Source: Hevea brasiliensis (lineage: Eukaryota > Streptophyta > Magnoliopsida > Malpighiales > Euphorbiaceae). From it: a DNA stretch of 64,000 nt. Below, in pieces: positions 50,654 through 62,480 of the stretch. The first letter of the stretch is position 1, and each line of letters begins with the position of its first letter. Location of the stretch: positions 76,709,760 through 76,773,759 of the forward strand of contig NC_079499.1 in the NCBI RefSeq assembly GCF_030052815.1. The letters are read 5' to 3'. The position numbers were made by a program, and so were the translations under genes. The notes under the pieces are model-generated. The model was not told where the DNA came from. It saw nothing but the letters and a program-made list of their open reading frames with translations, and ran no database searches.

Positions 50654-52766
50654 TGTTAGTAGTGTGCCCTAAAGCATATCATTTAGTATGTATCTTGTAC
50701 ATATTTTAATTAATAAAAGGCATTTCCACTTTTCTGTTTACATAATATATTTATGTGTAATAGAAAAGGTCCATTGATATTTTGTTAGAAATATTATTCT
50801 TAAGTTGTTAAGAATATGAGTGACAATATTTCTAGCACAAAGTATCATAAATAGGTTCACAATCAAGGATACTTCATAATAAGGACATGACTTATCCAGA
50901 AAGATTGTATTCATGTTTGTTCCCAAGTTATTTATATGAGATATAAATAAGATGGAATGGTGAGTCTCATGCCATATAACAAACATGATAGGCACTTATA
51001 AATGATAAGTAGGCCGAACCAGTGACACTTATGACAAGCACATGGAGTTTACTCTTGTCAATATTTTGTCATAAATCATATCAGTGCATATAATCTTTAG
51101 ACCTGAGATAGCGCAGTTATCTTGTATATAGGTAGTTTGAGTTTGATACTGCTTTCATACTTGTACTGTGTATGGGTATATGGGCATCTGTTGGCTCCTA
51201 CTAGTTATATATGGAGGTAGGTGTTGATCAAGATGGAATCTGTTCCTCTAAGTAAATAGAGATAAAATCCTATGTTCATTTAATTATTCTTGATGTTTCA
51301 AGTTCCTGGCCAGGACATATAGATTTATTCAGAAAAGAGTTTCTGATGAGAAAATCTTTTTAATCAAGAACTGGAATTAAAAGAGAACATAATATTCATA
51401 GCAAATAGAGTTTGACATAAACCATGACTCTAGCTTGAGTTGGGATTTTGTGACAGAGAGATTCTAGTGCATGGTAACATATGATTATAGGTTCATTTAA
51501 GGTAAACCTTATTACTAATTGGGTGGCCATGGCATGCTATGCTAGGTGTTAATCATGGTCTATGAGGTTCATAAAATGATTTAGAGAAACCATTTATGTT
51601 AAGAAAGAGTTCTGATGATATTAAGAGTTGATATCATGTCTCATTGCCAATTAGTGATGAGCCTAGTAAGTCACACACATACACAAGTTATCACCTATTT
51701 AAATATGATTTAATTAATTAATTAAAGAGTTTAATTGATTAATTAAATAGATTTGGTTTGCAATTAAATTGCAAAGTCCCTAGCATGACTTGAAACCAAA
51801 TCTAGATTATTGGATGTGTAGTATAAATTAAATTTATATTTAAAGTGTTTAAATATGAATTTAATTGATGAGAAATTAATTAATAGAGATTAATTAATTA
51901 ATTTATATTTGATATAAATTAATTAGAAGAAGAAAATAATTATTTTGGGTTAAGAACTCAAAATTAAGACACAGGGGCATTTTGGTCATTTCACAGTGTG
52001 ACACGTGGCACCATGAGATGGTGACACATGGCATAACACATAAGCTTGCCAAATGTTTTTTTTTTTTAATCATGTAAGATGATTAAAATCAAGATTAAAT
52101 ATAGGTTTGACACTTGGCACAATGTGATTGGGTCACTTAAACCTAGAGCTAATCAAAAGGTGACATGTGGCTAGGGTTTAATGTGTTAACCAAGCTATTT
52201 AAGTGTGGTTATGAAAAGAAAACATAACCAGCAGCCTCTCCTCTCAATTGTCACGCCACTTTGAGCCTCTCCAGCTATTTCTCTTCATCTCTCATCAATT
52301 CAAAGAGATTAGCTATCAATCTCTTGAATTAAGAACAGTAGAAATTGTTTCTAGTGTCCTGTTTACATCTCTAATCTCTTAAAAGGCAGAACTTGAATTT
52401 CTAATTAATAGAAAAGGCTTTAGAAGCTGTTCAAGGGCTGCCATAGGTGTTCTTGGTGTGGACAAGCTAGAGGGACAACATCTGGTGTCCTGAAGACGAA
52501 TCTCAAAGGCGCAGACACGCTGCAGCACATCAAGAGGTTAGTGTAATCGTTCTTGATTTAATCTAGGGTTCTAAAATTAATCTGATTAATTTTAAAATCT
52601 TAAATGGCAAATACAGATCCAAAAACATATTAAAAGAGTTTTAATATGTTGTTTATTATTGAAATCAAATAGATAAAAATAAATCTTGCATGATGCATGT
52701 GACCCTAGGTGAAAATTTTTGAATTCAATGGTATAATCTTGTGTTTTTCACGCTTCCGTTCCTTCA
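50654..52766 (+). repeat. C3 3' LTR
   Basis: 2113 bp, TGTTAGTAG...TTCCTTCA, preceded by the purine-rich GTGGGAGAT. Confidence 0.95.
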
Positions 52767-52862
52767 CTTTTCCGGTATTCTTTTCCACTGAAACACACAG
52801 TTTCACAGTATTTCAGTATCACAACTTATCATAAATCCAAAAATAAATTCAAATCTACTTAT

Positions 52863-54500
52863 TGTTAGTAGTATGCCCTAGAGCATATCATTTAGTATGT
52901 ATCTTGTACATAATTTTATTAATAAAAGGCATTTCCACTTTTTCGTTTACATAATATATTTATGTGTAATAGAAAAAGTCCATTGAGGTAGGTGTTGATC
53001 AAGATGGAATCTGTTCCTCTAAGTAAATAGAGATAAAATCCTATGTTCATTTAATTGTTCTTGATGTTTCAAGTTCCTGGCCAGGACAGATAGATTTATT
53101 CAGAAAAGAGTTTCTGATGAGAAAATCTTTTTAATCAAGAATTGGAATTAAAAGAGAACATAATATTCATTGCAAATGGAGTTTGACATAAACCATGACT
53201 CCTGCTTGAATTGAGATTTTGTAACAGAGAGATTCTAGTGCATGGTAACATATGATTATTGGTTCATTTAAGGTAAACCTTATTACTAATTGGGTGGCCA
53301 TGGCATGCTATGCTAAGTGTTAACCATGGTCTATGAGGTTCAAAAAATGATTTAGAGAAATCATTTATTGTAAGAAAGAGTTCTGATGATATTAAGAGTT
53401 GATATCATGTCTCCTTGCCAATTAGTGATGAGCCTAGTAAGTCATACACATACACAAGTTATCACCTATTTAAATATGATTTAATTAATTAATTAAAGAG
53501 TTTAATTGATTAATTAAATAGGTTTGGTTTGCAATTAAATTGCAAAGTCCCTGGCATGACTTGAAACCAAATCTAGATTATTGGATATGTAGTATAAATT
53601 AAATTTATATTTAAAGTATTTAAATATGAATTTAATTAATGAGAAATTAATTAATAGAGATTAATTAATTAATTTATATTTGATATAAATTAATTAGAAG
53701 AAGAAAAATAATGACACAGGGGCATTTTGATCATTTCACAGTGTGACACGTGGCATCATGAGATGGTGACACATGGGATTACACATAAGTTTGCCAAATG
53801 TTTTTTTAATCATGTAAGATGATTAAAATCAAGATTAAATATAGGTTTGACACTTGGCACAATGTGATTGGGTCACTTAAACCTAGAGCTAATCAAAAGC
53901 TGACATGTGGCAAGGGTTTAATGTGTTAACCTAGCTATTTAAGTGTTGTTATGAAAAGAAAAAGCAACCAGTAGCCACTACTCTCCTTTGTCATGCCACT
54001 TTGAGGCTTTTTACCTATTCTTCTTCATCTCTCATCAATTCAAAGAGATTAGCCATCAATCTCTTGAATTAAGAACACTAGAAATTGTTTCTAGTGTCCT
54101 GTTTACATCTCTAATCTCTTAAAAGGCAGAACTTGAATTTCTAATTAATAGAAAAGGCTTTAGAAGCTGTTCAAGGGCTAGGTGTTCTTGGTGTGGACAA
54201 GCTAGAGGGACAACATCTGGTGTCCTGAAGATGAATCTTAAAGGTGTAGACAAGCTACAGTGCATCAAGAGGTTAGTGTAATCGTTCTTGATTTAATCTA
54301 GGGTTCTAAAATTAATCTGATTAATTTTAAAATCTTAAATGGCAAATACAGATCAAAAACATATTAAAAGAGTTTTAATATGTTGTTTATCATTGAAATC
54401 AAATAGATAAAAATAAATCTTGCATGATGCATGTGACCCTAGGTGAAAATTTTTGAATTCAATGGTATAAACTTGTATTTTTCACGCTTCTGTTCCTTCA
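52863..54500 (+). mobile_element. Copia solo LTR C-solo2, internally deleted
   Basis: 1638 bp with intact ends and exact TSD CTTAT (52858-52862, 54501-54505). Compared with C3 it lacks about 440 bp after GTCCATTGA (near 52985) and about 27 bp near 53711. U3 array near 53746-53910 is partly altered. Inserted in S3, 96 bp from C3, same orientation. Confidence 0.94.
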
Positions 54501-57500
54501 CTTATACCTAACTTTAATATGTTAAACTTGGCGTTCTTTAAATTTTGTATTTTGGGGTTACTATTCAGAATACTATTCAAGTTAATTTGTTGACTTTCTA
54601 TGGCTTAATAGGTATGGGGATTCCAACTTCACCCACATACCACATTTTAGTTACCTAACTTTTTGGTTTTGGTTGTTTTCTCAATTTTTAAGTCCTTTAG
54701 GCAAAATTGTAAATTTTCAGTTTTGGTGTCCTATTTTGCACTATCCCATTGGTCATATTGCTATTAGAATTTGGCTAAGTTTTCTTCATAGAATTTGTTC
54801 CTTATTGTCTTAAATTTATTGTCCTTTTTGAATCACTCCAATTGGATTTTTGTAACTCAAGTTATAGCCATTTGAATCATGGATGCCGAATTGGACTTAG
54901 CCTAGATTTTCTGGGCAAATTCTAGTTCTGGCAGTTTTAGGTCATCAAATTTGGGTGGCTAAATGACTTGGTTAAGGGCATAATTTGGGTTTGTGTTCTT
55001 CATGAAAGTTTTAGATCTATATCTCAGCTTTACACTGGTAAAATTTCAAGTTATTTGGACCTGCCTAGCCCAAGTTATGGCCAAATGTTCATTTGGTCAT
55101 TTTTGTACAGGTTATATTGCCTAATCCGGATTTGGCCAATTTGTTCACTATGCTATGGTCACTTTCTGGGCATGATTCCTAAATGAAAATTGTGCCATTT
55201 TGTGTCTAGTTTCATTCCCAATTGATCTCATATCAATTGAGTTATAAATTTTCATTTTTTGTCCCTGAAAGGGACCTTGGTCATGCTGCCTGCAGCATGT
55301 CCCTAATCAATCTGAATTTGAACCTAATCTAGCACTTCCAACATATCTCAATTGGTCACAAATGACCATTTTTCACCTAAGACTAGGTCAAACACACCAT
55401 TTGACCAATTCTCCAATTTTTGGCTTCCAAAACCCTAGGTCCAAACCCTAATTCACCAATTTGTTACATTTGTTGAATTCTAAATGCATATTTGGTTCTC
55501 ATACACTCAATCACACTTAACTAATTCATAATTTTCATCAAAATCATCCATTCTCAAACCTAAACCCTAGCTGGCTGAATTTCTATTTGGTCCTCCAAAG
55601 ATGTTTTCTTTTGATTTTTAAGTTGAGTTCTAGGTTAGTTAATCTACAAACACAACTAATAAACTAAATTTTTCAAATTAAATTGCTTATCTCCACTTTG
55701 AAGTTCACTCCTCCAATTTCTTCTCTTTTTTCGTCTTTCTTTCTTACTCAATAGTTCAACTAAAGTGCTAGAACAAGGTTTAGTTTAATGGATTGGGAAA
55801 ATTATGGCCAAAGTGAGGGTTTTGAAAAGCTTGAATCAAGCTTCGATGGAGGTTGTAATGATAGAAAGGGAGAGTGAGAGAAACCCACGGCAAAATGAAG
55901 AGAAGAAGACCCCTTTCCCTTTTTAATTTTTTTTTATTTTCTAATTAACTTAGTCAACAATTTAATTAAATAGAAATTTTATTTATGACCTCATTTTTGG
56001 CATCATCTTTGTTATGTCATAATTTAATTTTCCTTTTCTTTTCTTTTTCCTTTTTTTTTCATTAGTTTTTTAATTTAATTCTTGATCCCAAAATTTTTTT
56101 TTCTCCAATTTTATTGGACAGTTAGGTCAGGAGTCAGCTCTAGGGGTGAATTGACCAAATTGCCCCTCGTCGGTTCGACCCGATTTGCAAATAATTCAAT
56201 ATTTCTTCTGGATCCCTGACCTAATTATTTGACTGGCTTAACAATTCTTTTTTATGATTTTCTATTTTCCACTGTGTTCACAATAGTCCTAAGGATCGCA
56301 ACGTCACATTTTACAGTTCGAAATTTGAGTTTAAATTGACCTCGCAGTCCTTCCCCAAAAGGTCTCCCATTGCTGTGACTCTCGGCTTATTTAACTTCTT
56401 GTGTTCTGTTTTTCTTATTTATACTTAACTAATTGACAATTACTAATTATTTGTGTTCAGGGCTTATCTAGGTTTCTTAGGCGTGGTTCTAATCCTCTTA
56501 ATGTTCGGACCAACACCGATCACTGGAATAGTGAAATATACCAGGCTATACAAATAGGAGTGTTACACCATGGCCACCTAATCAGTAATAAGGAATACCT
56601 TAAATGAACCTTTAATCATATATTACCATGCACTATAACCTCTCTGTTACAAAATCCCATCGAGCTGGAGTCATGGTTTATGTCAAACCCCATTCGCTAT
56701 GAATATTATGTTCTCTTTTAATTCCAGTTCTTGATTAATTAGATTTTCTTATCAAAAAATCTTTTATGACTAAATCTGTTTGTCCTGGCTAGGAACTTCA
56801 AATATTAAGAATAATTAAATGAGCATAGGACTTTATCCCAATTTACTTAGGGTAGCAGATTACATCTTGATTAACACCTACCTCTATATATAACAAGTAG
56901 GAGCCAACACATGCCCATATACCCATACACAGTACAAGTATGAAAACGGTATCAAACTCAAACCACCTATATACAAGATAACTGTGTTATCTCAGGTCTA
57001 AAGATTATATGCACTGATATAAATTATGACAATGCATTGACAAGAGTAAACTCTATGTGCTTGTCATATGCATCACTGGTTCGGCCTACTTATCATGTAC
57101 AAGTGCCTATCATGTTTATTATATAGCATGAGACTCACCATTGCATCTTATTTATATCTCATATAAATACCTTGGGAACAAACATGAATACAATCTTTCT
57201 AGATAAATCATGTCCTGTGTAAAGTATCCTCGATTGTGAACCAATTTATGATACTTTGTGCAAGAAATACTGTCACTCATATTTTTAACAACTTAAGAAT
57301 TGAATTTCTAACAAAATATCAGTGGACCTTTTTTATTACACATAAATATGTTATGTAAATGGAAAAGTGAAATTGCCTTTTGTTAATAAAATATGTGCAA
57401 GATACATACTAAATGATATACTCTAGGGCATATTACTAACACTTAGGACCCCAAGTGTTGTCCCTCTAGCTTGTCCACACCAAGATCACCAATGGGTAGC

Positions 57501-60137
57501 CCCCAATTTGCTTCTCAAGCCTTTGCCAACCAATTATAAATTGGGTTCTCACCTTTAGAGAGGTTGTATGTGTGTATAGGACACTAGAAACAATTTCTAG
57601 CAATTTTAATTCAAAGGAATTTGGGCAAATCTCTTTGAATTGATGAGAAAAGATGAAGAGGAGAGGGAGAAGAAGAGGTGCTGCGACCTTTGAGAGAATA
57701 TGGGAGTGTTGGCTAATTTTATTTTCTTATAACATCACTTTATATAATTAGGTCAAGTAATCTGTAACACCCCTAAGTTCGGTAGAGTGCTCATTGCTCG
57801 ATGACCGATCTTTGTCCAGGACAGCTAGGATGCCTAGAACCACACTTCAATGAGAGTGAGGAGACATAAAATAATGAAATACAAGAAAAGAAAGTACAAG
57901 AAAAACAAAGGAAAAATGATAGCAAAGAAATGTGATCAAGTTAAACGAGCCGGGAAACCTAGCGATGGGTGACCGCACCGGGAAGTCACGGCGTGGACCG
58001 TTGACTAGCCTTGGACTGCGGGGAACCCTGGAAAACATTTTTAGGACTTAAATAGACCCTTATTGAAGAATAAATATCATTAGAAAGATCAAAGAAAAAT
58101 TAAATAAATAGTACAAAGAAAAGTGAGAAATCGAAAAACAGACAAAACCCGGTAATACCGAAAAATCGGGAACGTAACCCGAACAGGGGCATTATGGTCA
58201 TTTGACACCCCGAATTGTCTTTTGACCTAAACGTCCATTAAAAATAAATAGTATTACACTTAGAAAATGAAATGAAAAATTTGTTTAGTGGTACCTAAAA
58301 TAAATAGCCAAAAATGGAGTGGAAATGGTGTAAATAACACATTAAACTTATAATATGGTTAAATAATGTGAGTGGGCCACTAAGGGAATAAACTAAAGAC
58401 ATAATGGGGCAGGTGTACACCCATTATCACATCTGCACTTCACCTTCTTCATTTGAGTTCCTTCATGCTGATTTGAGAAAGAAAAGAACCACCATTGACG
58501 TTTCTCTCAAGCTTCACTTAACTCTCCATTTTCAACTCCAACCTCTTAGGTTTCTTCATTAGACTTTGTCTACATATCACAAGGAAGATATTGATACCAA
58601 ATTTGAGAAGTTTGGTGAAGGTTTAGCAAGTTACAATCAAAGGTAAGTTTACACTTTTGAGAATTTCCTTGTTAAACTTTATGTTTATGTTATGGGTGTT
58701 AGTTTTGTGAAGGAAATTTTGAAGTTTAAATAGTTATTGAGATAGCCATTTTTGGACAGCCATGGGATCACACATTTAATGATTTATTATGCATATAATT
58801 GATGAGAAATAATGTTGATCATGGTGATTTAATGTCCTAGTGAATTATTTCACATTTATATGGTGATTTTGGCACTTGGATGAGTATGGATGAATTGTAG
58901 GGCAATGTGGTGTTGAAGGACAATTTTCGGCAGCTTGGGAACCCTTGAATAATTGTATGTATTGATGGAAGTATAGGCAGAATATTGACCTAGAAGGATT
59001 GATGGATATGTATGTAGATTGATATTGTAAAGTGTATATAAGATTTGTAATGGTTAGGTGTGTATGTAATGGTATTTAGAACTTGTAAATGTGAATTATA
59101 TTTGGTGTGTTGAGGGTAATTGTAATCTGCCCAAAGTAATGTTAATGTAAAGTAGAAAATGCTTTTGGTAATGTACCAAAACAGATTGGTAGGGAAGTGA
59201 ACCAAATTGCAAGGTATATGTGTGTTTGAATTGGGGTTTGAAAGACATATAGAGGACAGTGTGCAAATAGACCTATAACTTTAAATGTGTAACCTCAATT
59301 GGTATGAGACCAATTGGAGGTGGAACTAGGCACAAAATGTGCCAACTTTCATTGAGAAAACATACCAAAATTCTGCTTGCAAGGTGACCTAAAAAAATGA
59401 CCAATTCGGATTAGGTGCAATTAGGACCTGAAAAATGACCAATTGGGCAGCAGTGAGTGTTTAGGCAATAACTCACTCAAACCAGGTCCAATTGACCTGA
59501 AATTTTGACCAAGAATAGTTAAGATCCATACCTACAAGTCTTATGAAGACATCAAAGCCCAGAAATGACCATAAGCAAGTCAAACAACTTGCACAAGTTC
59601 GGGTCCAAAAACTGGCCGAACCAAAGTTGACCAAATTGACCAAAAATTGACCTAATTGGTACCATTTGACCAGCAATAGTATAATGACCATAACTTGGTC
59701 TACTTAACTCGGATTGACCTTAAATTTTGCCCCGCGTGCAATAAGACCTAGATCTACAAGTTTGTAGTTTTGACCAAAACCCGAAAACCGAGGGAACTAG
59801 GCCGTCCGGCTAGGTCAAACCAGTATCCCGGAATCCAACAATTTGCATTAAAGTGCACTAAGCAAGGAAATGACTTTGGTAAAACATACCAAACCTAAAA
59901 CCCTATCGAATGTGACATATTAACGACACTAAAACCTAATTTACCTAAAACGCAACATGGGTCGGTATATTAGGTGATTAAGTGAATAATTGAGTTCAGT
60001 GCATTATTTACCAAACACCATCGATAGAGACAGTTTAATTTGGTACTGAAACACTTCAAATTGTGTTTCTCAGTTAACAAGGACTCAGCAAAAGGGAAAG
60101 AAATACTGAGTCAGGACCAGGAGACAAATATCAGAGG

Positions 60138-60299
60138 TTTGTGCACAACGACTATTTCTTTTGAAATTTTCAATTGAAATGAATTATGACTATTTGTATA
60201 TTATGGTTTTAAATTGTGTTTGTGCACAACAACTATTTCTCTTGAATTTTTCAATTGAAATAAATATTGACTATTTGTATATTATTGTTTTAAATTGTG
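60138..60299 (+). repeat. 81-bp tandem duplication in S4
   Basis: Two copies beginning TTTGTGCACAAC at 60138 and 60219; G2 LTRs have one copy. Confidence 0.85.
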
Positions 60300-60793
60300 G
60301 AAATGTGTTTGATGGACACTTATTGATTGAAAAACATTGTGAATGGTTTGAAACTGTGAAAAATTGTTTGAATGATATTGATGGATACTTATTGATTGAA
60401 AAGCACTATAAATGGTTTTTGTGGAAATTGAAGTGAATTACGAATTGTGTTGCCAATTTGTGAATGAAATTATAACTTTGGAAATTTATTGGATTCTTAC
60501 GGATCATTTGAATAAAATGTTTGGAATTGTTTTGACTCACAATTGGCATGACACTGATAATATGTTCCTCCTCCATTAATGGGGTGAGTGTGATTATTCC
60601 TCCCTCTTTGACTTATCAGTCTGGGGTGAGTATGATTATGTTCCTCCCTCTTTGACTTCCCAGTCTGAGGTGAGTATGGATGAGTACTCATTAGATAGCT
60701 AGCTTCCTCCCTCATTGATTTCGATTATTGGGGTGAGTATGTCTTGTCGTGGTGTACAACACGGCATATATGGAAAAATTTGTGTCATGACCT

Positions 60794-61030
60794 AAATTGT
60801 GTTATTGATTGGCAACATTGTATTGTTCAATTATTTGATCGAATGGTGTTATTGATTTGCAAAACGATATTATTCAGTTATTTGATTGAATTGTGTTATT
60901 GATTTGCAAAACGATATTATTCAGTTATTTGATCGAATTGTGTTATTGATTTGCAAAAAGGTATTATTCAGTTATTTGATCAAATTGTGCATGAATTGGC
61001 AATACGGTATTCTTAAACTATTTGACTAAA
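60794..61030 (+). repeat. 47-bp tandem array in S4
   Basis: About five units (starts near 60794, 60841, 60888, 60935, 60982), inner ones nearly identical (GAATTGTGTTATTGATTTGC...). Not present in this form in G2. Confidence 0.85.
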
Positions 61031-62480
61031 TTGTGTTATTATGAATTTTGATAATTTGTGAATTGGAGTTTAAATTCCTTATGACATTCATTGTCTTGAA
61101 TTTAACTATGGTTTTAAGTATCCACTATTGATATGATTTATGAATTGTGAATTAAAATTGTATTTGGTTAATGTTGTGCACCACTGAGACATTGTCTCAA
61201 ATGATAGCTTTTATTTGCCGCAGTAGAGAGACAGCATGTGGCAGACTAGGTCGCTAATACATCCAGTGAGGGATTACAGTATAATGAGTATACCAATATT
61301 TTGCATTTTGTAATCAGAATGTATGACACTGTATGTACATTTTGTTTTTGGTTTTGAGCAGTTGCAAATTCAAATTGTACCTTGAAGTTGTAAATTAATT
61401 ATGAGCTATTTGACTTGTAAAAACTGTATTATATTTCCTTATCTCAGACTTTGAAAAATTTCTATGGAATTGAGTTGATAAATTGTTGTGTTGAGAAATG
61501 TATTGGAGTTGAGATTTGGAAAATTATTGAAGTGTCTTTTTACAGGTTTTCTGAAGAACTGTTTTATCCAAAATACAGATGGCACTCTGCCAAAATTTTT
61601 ACAGAAATTCCAAATAAATCAAATGAGTTAATTGTTTCACTTCAGTTCACAAAAGTTTTTAACACCTGTAAATAGTGCTCACCACTGTAAAAGAAGTAAG
61701 AAAAGTTTTTTAAAATCTCTTGTAGTGTACTTAATGGGTTATTAGTAGACGAAGTTGGTAATTCATTAGGTATACTACGGGATCATGTTATGCCTTACAG
61801 AGGGGTAGGGTGTGACATAATCACTTAAACCCTATGCCACATATCACCACAACATTGCATCTTATTTTTAATTGACTTAATCACATTAAGCCAAGTGTCA
61901 AAGCTAGACTTAATCTTGACTTTGATCAACATGCATGATAGGAAAACAAATGACAAACTATGATACCATGTGTCACCATGTCATGGTGTATGTCACCATG
62001 TGAAATGACCAAATTACCCTTATGTTGTAATTTTGAGTTCTCAACCCAAAATCATTTTTTCTCCTCTTCAAATCAATTTATATCAAATATAAATTAATTA
62101 ATTAATCTCCATTAATTAATTTCTAACAATTAAATTCATTTTTAAACACTTTAAATATAAATTTAACTTATACTATACATCCAATAACCTAAATTTGGTT
62201 TCAAGTCATGCTAGGGACTTTGCAATCTTATTGCAAACCAAACGTATTTAATTAATCAATTAAACTCTTTGATTAATCAATTAAATCACATTTTACTTAG
62301 TGATTATCTTGTGTATGTGCGTGACTCACTAAGCTCATCACTAATTGGCAATGAGATATGACATTAACTCTTAATATCATCAGAACTTTTTCTTACTATA
62401 AATAATTTCTCTAAATCATTTTAGGCATCTCATAGACCATGGTTGACACCTAGCATAGCGTGCCATGGCCACCCAATCAT

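Larger units (their letters stand above)
43193..52766 (+). mobile_element. Copia element C3, complete with both LTRs, protease-less
   Basis: 9574 bp, TSD CTTTT (43188-43192, 52767-52771). 5' LTR 2111 bp, 3' LTR 2113 bp, about 25 differences seen by eye (about 1%), so the youngest element in the window. Same internal organisation as C2, including missing protease and 23-bp triplication. Different target duplication and different host LTR from C2 show an independent insertion. Confidence 0.95.
41811..56567 (-). mobile_element. Gypsy solo LTR S3, reverse, holding C3 and C-solo2
   Basis: Plus strand TGTCACACC...GTGTTACA with exact TSD CCATG (41806-41810, 56568-56572). Own pieces 41811-43192, 52772-52862 and 54506-56567, about 3535 bp in total, matching S1 (3508 bp) in length and sequence. 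Two Copia elements entered it 96 bp apart. No gene in its own sequence. Confidence 0.93.
40599..57441 (-). mobile_element. Copia solo LTR C-rev1, reverse, split by S3
   Basis: Plus strand opens TGAAGGAGTGAAAGCAT and closes CATATTACTAACA. Own sequence 40599-41810 plus 56573-57441, about 2081 bp, a full-length LTR. Flanking pentamers CTAAT and CTTAG do not match, so its insertion boundaries have been rearranged or the flank was lost. Older than C2/C3 by appearance. The reverse frame 40875-41120 lies in its R/U5 part. Confidence 0.87.
57763..61817 (+). mobile_element. Gypsy solo LTR S4
   Basis: 4055 bp, TGTAACACCCC...GGTGTGACA, exact TSD TAATC (57758-57762, 61818-61822). Closest to the G2 LTR but longer, because of an 81-bp tandem duplication (about 60138-60299) and a 47-bp tandem array (about 60794-61030). 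Open frames 60161-60436 and 61451-61675 come from repeated LTR sequence and are not supported as genes. Confidence 0.95.
57442..62480 (-). repeat. Copia LTR fragment C-rev2, reverse, split by S4
   Basis: Own pieces 57442-57762 and 61823-62480, about 980 bp from the middle of the LTR; the U5 end and the LTR start are missing. It abuts C-rev1 on the left without a target duplication and faces C-end on the right across about 50 bp. Confidence 0.85.

Noticed and set aside
23476..52766. C2 and C3 as products of one segmental duplication
   Set aside because: Their flanks, host LTRs and target duplications all differ, so they are two transpositions.
54968..55186. 72-codon frame, and similar short frames in Gypsy LTRs (8908-9111, 17813-18001, 61451-61675)
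   Set aside because: They lie in LTR sequence, recur only because the LTR recurs, and show no recognisable domain.
40594..57446. CTAAT and CTTAG as a target duplication of C-rev1
   Set aside because: Only three of five bases agree, while every other duplication here is exact; the flank is more likely rearranged.
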